The notes under the pieces: model-generated
What the model saw: the letters and a program-made list of their open reading frames with translations, nothing else
What the model was told of the DNA's origin: nothing
Databases searched by the model: none
Program-made: the position numbers and the translations under genes
Part shown: positions 43,007 to 50,250 of the stretch, one piece after another
Layout of the letters: each line of letters starts with the position of its first letter
How positions within the stretch are numbered: position 1 is the stretch's first letter
Source: an uncultured Kiritimatiellota bacterium
GTDB lineage: Bacteria > Verrucomicrobiota > Kiritimatiellia > RFP12 > DVOR01
Reading direction: 5' to 3'
Assembly (NCBI GenBank): GCA_944389585.1
Contig: CALXMW010000008.1
Coordinates: 19,010 to 83,009 of the forward strand
Length of the DNA: 64,000 nt

Positions 43007-44002
43007 ATGATCACGCAGGCGAAGTTGGATCAGGCGGCGATGGAGCTGCGGTTGCTGGGCCGGGGGCCGCGGCGGCGCACCCTCTTCGGCCTGACGCCCG
43101 GGCTGGGCGCGCTCCTCGCGCCCCTGCCCTTCTTCCTCGACACGCGCGAGCCCCACGGCCTGGGGGATTTGGCCCTCTCGGCCCTCCTGCGCGCCTCCGG
43201 GGCCCCCGCCGAGCCCCCGCCCCGGCGCGTCACGGCCCTCCGCCGCGAGGGCGCCCTCCTCTGCCTCGAGACGGCCCGCACGCGCCTCTGGCTGGCCCTG
43301 GGCGCCGTGCCCGAGGGCGCCGAGGCCCCGCCCGACCCCCGCAAGCGCCACAACCTGGCCCTCGCGCTGGGCGCCGACGAGGCCCCCGCGGGCTTCGTGG
43401 CCGAGCCGTGGGCGGCCTTCGTGGGGCAGGCGCGGCGCTTCATGCCGGCTTACCTGCGCGGCGCGGACCCCTTCTGGTGGGCCGCCTTCGCCGATTGGAT
43501 GACGGAACTCGAACGGGCGACAGGAGCCGAAACGATGAAAGACCTGACAGACGCGCTGCGCTTCTATGACCGCAACCGCGAGAAGATTGAGGGCCTCCTG
43601 GCCTTCCGCCGCGAGCTGGCCGAGGAATCGGAGGGCTTCGCCCGCCGCCTGGAGGCCAAGCTCCGCGCCGCCGGCCTGGCCGAGGGCCTCGCCGCCGAGC
43701 CCGGCGGGCGCCTCGTCCTCACGCGCACCCTGCGCCTGGGCGGCAAGCCCTACGACTGCGCCTGGGTGGCCGAGATCCGCCTCGAGGAGCTGGCCCTGCG
43801 CGCCGACTGCCACGTGCTGCGCGATGCCCAGACCCGCCGCCGCCCGGCGCCCGAGGAGGCCCAGCGCCTGGCCCAGGAGCACGGCCTCGCGGCCCTCGCC
43901 GCCGAGCGCCGCATCGCCGTGGAAAACCCCGAGGCCGCCGCCTACCAGGCACTCAAATCCCTCCTCCAGGCCGCGCACGAGGCCTTCGCCGCGCGCGCCT
44001 GA
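43007..44002 (+). CDS. Uncharacterised 331-aa protein
   Basis: I do not recognise this family. The protein starts MITQAKLDQAAMELRLLGRG and has a first half of mixed alpha/beta character (RVTALRREGALLCLETARTRLWLALG). The helical second half contains ALRFYDRNREKIEGLLAFRRELAEESEGFARRLE, which could be a coiled coil. There is no signal peptide or known catalytic motif. It is leaderless and diverges from ppx-ppk across an 84-bp gap. Confidence 0.6.
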   Translation: MITQAKLDQAAMELRLLGRGPRRRTLFGLTPGLGALLAPLPFFLDTREPHGLGDLALSALLRASGAPAEPPPRRVTALRREGALLCLETARTRLWLALGAVPEGAEAPPDPRKRHNLALALGADEAPAGFVAEPWAAFVGQARRFMPAYLRGADPFWWAAFADWMTELERATGAETMKDLTDALRFYDRNREKIEGLLAFRRELAEESEGFARRLEAKLRAAGLAEGLAAEPGGRLVLTRTLRLGGKPYDCAWVAEIRLEELALRADCHVLRDAQTRRRPAPEEAQRLAQEHGLAALAAERRIAVENPEAAAYQALKSLLQAAHEAFAARA

Positions 44003-44044
44003 GGGCCGCGGGGAAACCTTTAGGCTCGGCAAAGGGGCCGGGGA

Positions 44045-44055
44045 TGTGCTACAGT
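44045..44055 (+). promoter_or_regulatory. Extended -10 promoter of the ferredoxin gene (TGTGCTACAGT)
   Basis: It lies 56 nt before the ferredoxin ATG; GAGGAG is the ribosome binding site. Confidence 0.7.
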
Positions 44056-44111
44056 CTTGGCAGTCGAAGCGGGCAAGGTGCCCGGCGGAGACGCGAATGA
44101 GGAGCAATACC

Positions 44112-44282
44112 ATGGCTTACAAAATCACCGAGAAGTGCGTTGCTTGCGGCACGTGCGCGGGCGAGTGCCCCGTCGGCGCCATCTCCGCGGGCGACCCCAC
44201 CTACGTCATCGACGCCGAGAAGTGCGTCAGCTGCGGCACCTGCGCCGGCGCCTGCCCGATGGAGGCGATCGTCGCGGAGTAA
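44112..44282 (+). CDS. 2[4Fe-4S] ferredoxin
   Basis: This 56-residue protein is a clostridial-type ferredoxin with two cluster motifs, CVACGTCAGECP at residues 9-20 and CVSCGTCAGACP at residues 40-51. Together they bind two [4Fe-4S] clusters for low-potential electron transfer. The start MAYKITEKC is classic for the family. It suits an anaerobic fermenter and could serve the radical SAM enzymes in the window. It has its own promoter and terminator. Confidence 0.95.
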   Translation: MAYKITEKCVACGTCAGECPVGAISAGDPTYVIDAEKCVSCGTCAGACPMEAIVAE

Positions 44283-44312
44283 GCGCGATGCGCAAACGCG
44301 AAAAGGCCTGTG

Positions 44313-44346
44313 GCCCGGCACGCCGGGGCGCGGGCCCTTTTCTTTG
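44313..44346 (+). terminator. Terminator after ferredoxin
   Basis: The stem GGCCCG (44313-44318) with CGGGCC (44332-44337) is followed by TTTTCTTT. Confidence 0.65.
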
Positions 44347-44368
44347 CCCGTAGCCCCGGGAGGCGCGC

Positions 44369-46537
44369 GTGGAGCCCCAGACCGTCTTTTACCTGACCGA
44401 CGCGGCGGAGGCGACGCCCGCCTTCCTGCAGGAGCTGGAATACGGCCTTTCGGACGTCTTCCAGGCCTTCTGCCGCGAGCATTTCACCTTTGAGGACCCG
44501 CTCGACTACCCCGCCCTGCGCCTGGTGGCCGTGCGCACCCCGCAGGCGTTGGAAGAGGCGCTCTTCGCCGCGGGCGGGGGCCGCCGCGCCCTCACCGAGG
44601 CCGGGCGCGGCTGCTGCCTCTTCCTGCTGGACGACGAGCTGGGCGGGCGGCCGCTCTTCGCGCACACCGTCGCGGGGCTGCCCCTCCCCGACTGGTTCCT
44701 CGCCTACTTCCCGGCCATCCCCAAGGTGCTCGTCACCCGCCCCGGCCACGCCAAGCTGCGCCTCCCCAACCGCCGCTGGGCGCAGAAGCCCTTCGCCGTC
44801 CTGGCCAACCCGGCGCGCCACCGCGAGCGCCTGGGGCACCTCTTCGCCTCCTTCTGGCTGCCGCGCTTCTGGGACGCCCTGCGCCAGTACGTCCGCCGCC
44901 GCGCCGGCACCGCCTGGCACACCCCCGGGCACAACAACGGCAACGCCTTCGAGCGCTCCCCCTTCCTCCACGGCTTCCACGCGGCCTTCTCCTCCATGAT
45001 CTTCCGCACCGACCTCTCCGTGTCGGTCGAGTCGCTGGGCGACCTCTCCGACCCGGAGGGCCGCTCGCCCCTCACCCAGGCCCAGCGCCTGGCCTCGGAG
45101 ATCTTCGGCTCGGCGCAGAGCTGCTTCGTCACCAACGGCACCAGCACCTCCAACAAGGCCATGCTGATGACGCTCCTGCGCCCCGGCGAGGCCGTGCTCC
45201 TGGACCGCAACTGCCACAAATCCGTCCACCACGCCGTCGTCATGGCCGGCGCCGTCCCGCGCTACCTCCCGGCCCGCTTCAACGCCCGCCTCGGCGTCTG
45301 GGGCCCCGTCGCCCTCGCGGACCTGCGCGCCGAGCTCGAGCGCGCCGCCGCGCTCCCCGAGCCCGCGCGCCCCAAGATGCTCGTCATCACCACCTGCACC
45401 TACGAGGGCATCCTCTACCCCGTCTGGGAGATCGGGCGCCTCTGCGAGCGCGCCGGGCTGCTCTTCTACGCCGACGAGGCCTGGGCCCCCTACCTCGCCT
45501 TCCACCCCTACTACACCCACGCCCACCCCGAAGGCGGGGCCCGCCGCTACGGCGCCGTCTCCGAGCTCGGCGGCGCGCACCTCGCCGTCCAATCCACCCA
45601 CAAGGCCCTCGCCGCCTTCTCGCAGGCCTCCATGATCCACGTCTCCAACCGCTTCAAGGCCCTCCTGGAGACCGATTCCTCGCGCCCCTACCGCTGGCTC
45701 CGCCGCCGCTTCCACCTCCACGGCCACGGCTCCTACGAGAAGTTCTCGCACGACCTCCACGAGATGCTCCGCTACTGGCACTCCACCTCCCCGCACTACC
45801 CCACCCTCGCCACGCTCGACATCGCCGGCGTGCAGATGCGCCTCGAGGGCCTGCGCCTCATCGACGAGCGCCTCCGCTGGGTGGCAGACTTCCAGCGGCG
45901 CGTCTCCGACCTCGTCGGGCGGCCCATCCACGACTGCTTCGCCGGCCTGCGCGCCATCGCCGGCGGCGACCCCTCCTGGAAGGCCCAGGGCTACCTCCAC
46001 GACCCCCTCAAGATGATCCTCGTCTTCCGCGACGAGGCCGCCTGCGCCGCCTTCCGCCGCCTCCTCCACGACAGCCACATCCAATGGGAGAAGGCCACCC
46101 CCGTCACCGTCCTCTTCCTCGTCACCGTCGGCACCGTCCCCGAGCACTTCGAATACCTCTTCCGCTGCATCCGCCAGATGCGCGAGGCCATCGGCCCCCC
46201 CGAACACCCCCCCGCCGACGCCGACAGCCTCGAGCAAGCCGTCTCCGGACAGCCCGCCGTCCTCCCCCGCGACGCCGCCCTCTGCGACGGCGAGCTCGTC
46301 CCCCTCGCCCAAAGCGAAGGCCGCATCGCCAGCCAGCTCCTCGTCCCCTACCCCCCCGGCATCCCCGTCTTCATCCCCGGGCTCACCATCACCCGCCCCA
46401 TGATCCGGCTCATCCAAGACGTCATCGCCCGCTGCGGCCACGACGCCGTCCACGGCCTCTTCGTCCGCGGCAAACGCCCCTTCGTCGAAGTCCTCAACAA
46501 AGACGAGGAACACCGCGTCCACCGCCTGGCCCCCTGA
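44369..46537 (+). CDS. Orn/Lys/Arg decarboxylase family protein
   Basis: The 722-aa fold-type-I PLP enzyme matches the large bacterial lysine/arginine/ornithine decarboxylases. It has an N-terminal wing domain (residues 1-160), AWHTPGHNNGNAF, SCFVTNGTSTSNKAMLM, DRNCHKSVHHAVVMAG, FYADEAWAPYLAF, and the PLP lysine Lys412 in VQSTHKALAAFSQASMIH. The C-terminal part has VPYPPGIPVFIPG. These enzymes release CO2 and a polyamine and often aid acid resistance. Substrate choice cannot be read from the sequence. The start is GTG with GGGAGG before it. Confidence 0.88.
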   Translation: MEPQTVFYLTDAAEATPAFLQELEYGLSDVFQAFCREHFTFEDPLDYPALRLVAVRTPQALEEALFAAGGGRRALTEAGRGCCLFLLDDELGGRPLFAHTVAGLPLPDWFLAYFPAIPKVLVTRPGHAKLRLPNRRWAQKPFAVLANPARHRERLGHLFASFWLPRFWDALRQYVRRRAGTAWHTPGHNNGNAFERSPFLHGFHAAFSSMIFRTDLSVSVESLGDLSDPEGRSPLTQAQRLASEIFGSAQSCFVTNGTSTSNKAMLMTLLRPGEAVLLDRNCHKSVHHAVVMAGAVPRYLPARFNARLGVWGPVALADLRAELERAAALPEPARPKMLVITTCTYEGILYPVWEIGRLCERAGLLFYADEAWAPYLAFHPYYTHAHPEGGARRYGAVSELGGAHLAVQSTHKALAAFSQASMIHVSNRFKALLETDSSRPYRWLRRRFHLHGHGSYEKFSHDLHEMLRYWHSTSPHYPTLATLDIAGVQMRLEGLRLIDERLRWVADFQRRVSDLVGRPIHDCFAGLRAIAGGDPSWKAQGYLHDPLKMILVFRDEAACAAFRRLLHDSHIQWEKATPVTVLFLVTVGTVPEHFEYLFRCIRQMREAIGPPEHPPADADSLEQAVSGQPAVLPRDAALCDGELVPLAQSEGRIASQLLVPYPPGIPVFIPGLTITRPMIRLIQDVIARCGHDAVHGLFVRGKRPFVEVLNKDEEHRVHRLAP

Positions 46538-46600
46538 GCGTGCCTACGCCTGTACGCACGCCCCGCACCCCCCAAAAGAACCGCCCCCCGCGCCCCCCGA

Positions 46601-46611
46601 TGTGCTATTCT
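46601..46611 (+). promoter_or_regulatory. Extended -10 promoter of small-RNA copy 2 (TGTGCTATTCT)
   Basis: Transcription should start near 46618 and meet a terminator-like hairpin about 75 nt later. No gene follows on this strand. Confidence 0.75.
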
Positions 46612-46617
46612 GGAAGC

Positions 46618-46699
46618 GTGGACGTGGGAACCCACGTCACCTCGTTTCTCCTATCCCTCCATACCCAGGCCCCGAGGCGATCCGCCCGGGGCCATTTTC
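46618..46699 (+). ncRNA. Candidate small RNA, copy 2
   Basis: An 80-nt transcript is predicted between the decarboxylase and the convergent ADP-ribosylglycohydrolase. Hairpin 1 is GACGTGGG with CCCACGTC (46621-46638). The linker 46639-46667 contains TTTCTCCTATCCCTCC. Hairpin 2 (46668-46693) has 11 bp with one bulged A, followed by ATTTTCC. Linker and hairpin 2 are nearly identical to the element at 37772-37852, whereas hairpin 1 differs in sequence but not in shape. CTCCT and CCCTCC could pair with Shine-Dalgarno sequences. A short peptide reading (SFLLSLHTQAPRRSARG) is also shared and cannot be excluded. Confidence 0.65.
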
Positions 46700-46704
46700 C
46701 GCCC

Positions 46705-47496
46705 CTACACCCCAAACCTCGCCGAAAACGACTCCAAAATCCGCAGCAGCGGCCCATCCAGCCGCGCCGCCACGCGCGGCAGCAACCCCTCGTCGGGCCC
46801 ATAATACGCCTCCGCCACCGCGCACGCCACGCACGCCTGCGTGTCCGCGTCGCCCCCCAACGCGATTGCCTCGCGCAGGCACGCCTCGAACGACTCCGTG
46901 TTCAGGAACACCCCCACCGCCGGCGGCACCGAGCGCCACGTCTCATCAAACCCCACCCGCGCCGCCTCCTCCCGGATCTCCCCCAACGACGCCGACAAAT
47001 CCCACCCGAACCGCCCCTCCAACGCCCCCCGGATCGCCTCCTTGTCCTGCCCCTTGCGCGCCAAAAACACCGCCAACGCCACCGCCTGCGCGCTCGCCAC
47101 CCCATCCGGGTGGTCATGCGAGCACGCCGCCGACGCCCCCGCCTCCGCCAACACCTCCCCCACCGTCTCGAACGCCCACCCCACCGGCGCCACCCGCATC
47201 GCCGCCCCATTCCCGAAACTCCCATACGGCCGCGGATCCCGCCCCACCACCCACCGCCGGTAAAACCGCCCCCCGAACCCCCGATCCCGATACCGCGAGG
47301 CCAGCTCGAAAATCACCTCCCCATACGGCCGCCCCTCCACGATCGCCTTCGCCACCGCCAACGTCAGCACCGTGTCATCCGTGAACCGCTGCCCCGGGTG
47401 CGCCAAATCCACCCGCCCCGCCTCCCGCTCCGGCGCGAACTCATACGGCGCGCCGCACACATCCCCCCAAATCGGCCCAAGCAAACAAACCCGCAT
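46705..47496 (-). CDS. ADP-ribosylglycohydrolase family protein
   Basis: Family members remove ADP-ribose from proteins or nucleic acids, or hydrolyse related glycosides. The 263-aa protein has the DraG-type metal motifs: GPIWGDVCGAPYEF near the N-terminus, FTDDTVLTLAVAKAI, GSFGNGAAMRVAPVGWAF, and the late ALGGDADTQACVACAVAEA. Start ATG 47496 has GGGAGG upstream. It is convergent with small-RNA copy 2, whose hairpin may also terminate this gene. Confidence 0.88.
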   Translation of the reverse strand: MRVCLLGPIWGDVCGAPYEFAPEREAGRVDLAHPGQRFTDDTVLTLAVAKAIVEGRPYGEVIFELASRYRDRGFGGRFYRRWVVGRDPRPYGSFGNGAAMRVAPVGWAFETVGEVLAEAGASAACSHDHPDGVASAQAVALAVFLARKGQDKEAIRGALEGRFGWDLSASLGEIREEAARVGFDETWRSVPPAVGVFLNTESFEACLREAIALGGDADTQACVACAVAEAYYGPDEGLLPRVAARLDGPLLRILESFSARFGV

Positions 47497-47535
47497 CGCC
47501 AAACCTCCCGCCCCGCACCACGCGAAGGCGCCCCC

Positions 47536-47546
47536 ATTCTACCACA
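47536..47546 (-). promoter_or_regulatory. Extended -10 promoter (TGTGGTAGAAT)
   Basis: Minus-strand element 39 nt before the ADP-ribosylglycohydrolase ATG. Confidence 0.7.
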
Positions 47547-47568
47547 CCCCGCCCACCGCACCAACCCC

Positions 47569-47597
47569 TTGACAACGCCCCCGCGATATGCTATCTT
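47569..47597 (+). promoter_or_regulatory. Promoter of tRNA-His (TTGACA-17-TATCTT)
   Basis: A perfect -35 (TTGACA), a 17-bp spacer and TATCTT preceded by TATGC. The tRNA begins 15 nt later. Confidence 0.85.
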
Positions 47598-47612
47598 ACA
47601 CCCCACATTTCT

Positions 47613-47689
47613 GGCGAAAGTAGCTCAGTTGGTAGAGCCCCAGATTGTGGATCTGGTTGTCGCGGGATCGTGCCCCGTCTTTCGCCCCA
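47613..47689 (+). tRNA. tRNA-His (GTG) with unusual T loop
   Basis: The cloverleaf has the extra 5' G(-1) opposite C73, acceptor GCGAAAG/CTTTCGC, anticodon GTG in GATTGTGGATC, and an encoded CCA. The T stem forms (GCGGG/CCCGT), but the 7-nt T loop reads ATCGTGC instead of TTCRANY, so positions 54 and 58 are exchanged (A54, T58). Confidence 0.9.
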
Positions 47690-47697
47690 ATTTCCCA

Positions 47698-47721
47698 AGC
47701 CCCTCCACAGGGGCTTTTTTT
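47698..47721 (+). terminator. Terminator of tRNA-His
   Basis: The stem AGCCCC/GGGGCT with a 6-nt loop is followed by a T8 tract. Confidence 0.85.
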
Positions 47722-47759
47722 ATGCCCACGCCCCAAGACGGCACACACGCGCCGCCAAG

Positions 47760-47770
47760 TTTGCTATCCT
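47760..47770 (+). promoter_or_regulatory. -10 promoter of the restriction-modification leader (TTTGCTATCCT)
   Basis: TATCCT lies about 195 nt before the first methyltransferase-like gene. Confidence 0.6.
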
Positions 47771-47802
47771 AATGCCACGCTGCGGGTGAGTCGCGGCACC
47801 TC

Positions 47803-47817
47803 TTACGCTAAGCGTAA
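47803..47817. promoter_or_regulatory. Operator-like palindrome TTACGCTAAGCGTAA
   Basis: A perfect 7-bp inverted repeat with a 1-bp centre sits 33 bp after the -10. Its position would let a dimeric repressor block elongation or initiation. No controller gene is present in the cluster. Confidence 0.45.
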
Positions 47818-47823
47818 CAAAGT

Positions 47824-47943
47824 TGCTCCAAGCGAAACTTCGGAACTTTCATTAGGGAAGCAACGTGTTAGGCGAGGCGTGCCGTTTTGGCACGCTTCCC
47901 TTTTACGTGTTTCCCTATGGGTCCGAAGCCCTCGCTTGGAGCA
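47824..47943 (+). repeat. Palindromic element, copy A, in the restriction-modification leader
   Basis: A long imperfect palindrome. TGCTCCAAGCG (47824-47834) pairs with CGCTTGGAGCA (47933-47943), CTTCGG with CCGAAG, TAGGGAAGCAACGT with ACGTGTTTCCCTA, and the centre GCGTGCC (47877-47883) with GGCACGC (47889-47895). The core shares GCAACGTG, AGGC and the hairpin layout with the element at 10469-10578. Confidence 0.65.
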
Positions 47944-47965
47944 CGCAAAGGGAGCGTGCTTTTTT
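47941..47965 (+). terminator. Leader terminator just before the first RM gene
   Basis: GCACGC (47941-47946) pairs with GCGTGC (47954-47959), followed by T6. The next base but one begins the ATG. The loop AAAGGGA contains the only ribosome-binding-site-like sequence. The first three stem bases are shared with the closing helix of the palindrome, so the two folds compete at their edge. Confidence 0.6.
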
Positions 47966-47966
47966 A

Positions 47967-48740
47967 ATGGCGAAGGCCAACGAAACGGAACAGAGACTCA
48001 TCAAGTCCCGCAAACGGGTGCGGGACCATGGGGAGGTCTTCACCCCCGATTGGCTCGTCCGCGACATGTGCGACCTCGTCGCCGCCCAATGCGCCGACGT
48101 CGGCGCCCGCTTCCTCGAACCCGCTTGCGGCGATGGCAACTTCCTGGTCGAGATTCTCCGCCGCAAACTCGGCGCCGCCCGTGCCGAGGCCGGTGGCCGC
48201 AACGATACCGCCCACTTCCGCCGCGAGGCCTTTCGCGCCCTCACCTCCCTCTACGGCATCGACATCCTCCCCGACAACGTGCGCAACTGCCGCGCCAACC
48301 TCCTGCGCCTCTGGGCCGGCGCCCACAACGCCAAACTCCGCCGCGGCCCGCGCTGGGCCGGCTGCGAGCGATCCGCGCAGTTTGTTTTGGAGTGGAACAT
48401 CCTCCACGGCAACACCTTGAAGCCCGACGGCTCGGAGGAGACCCCCGCCGTCGTCTTTGTGGACTGGCAGTGGGAGGGCGATGACGTGCGCGGGACGGAA
48501 GAGCGCCTCTCCGCGCTCCTCCAAGCGGCCGACACGGATTCCCTCTTTTCCGTCCACGACTGCGGCAACGCCATCGGCCCCCTGCCCTACTGGCAACTGG
48601 GCGGGGAACTCCCCGCCCCCAAAAAGCCTGTCGCCGCAGAACCCGTCAAGCCGCCCACGCCCCAACACCTCCGACGCTTCGAGTGGGGCATGGCAGAACT
48701 CCGCGCCGACGGATCCTACCAACCTTTGCTTGCCCTGTAA
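47967..48740 (+). CDS. N6-adenine methyltransferase-like protein without NPPY
   Basis: The 257-aa protein starts MAKANETEQRLIKSRKRVRDHGEVFTPDWLVRDM, as do many N6-adenine DNA methylases. It has SAM motif I FLEPACGDGNFLVEILRRK near residues 46-64 and YGIDILPDNVRNCRANL. The catalytic NPPY/DPPY motif is missing; the nearest equivalent is VVFVDWQWEGDD. It may be a non-catalytic partner or a divergent methylase. The next gene, 9 bp downstream, is a methylase with NPPY. The start overlaps a leader terminator, which suggests attenuation or activation of expression. Confidence 0.7.
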   Translation: MAKANETEQRLIKSRKRVRDHGEVFTPDWLVRDMCDLVAAQCADVGARFLEPACGDGNFLVEILRRKLGAARAEAGGRNDTAHFRREAFRALTSLYGIDILPDNVRNCRANLLRLWAGAHNAKLRRGPRWAGCERSAQFVLEWNILHGNTLKPDGSEETPAVVFVDWQWEGDDVRGTEERLSALLQAADTDSLFSVHDCGNAIGPLPYWQLGGELPAPKKPVAAEPVKPPTPQHLRRFEWGMAELRADGSYQPLLAL

Positions 48741-48749
48741 GGAGAACCC

Positions 48750-50249
<1,500 letters not shown>

Positions 50250-50250
50250 G

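Noticed and set aside
47803..47965. Type III toxin-antitoxin RNA (repeats plus terminator before a toxin gene)
   Set aside because: The leader is one long palindrome, not tandem pseudoknot repeats, and the gene that follows is a methylase-like protein rather than a ToxN-like nuclease.
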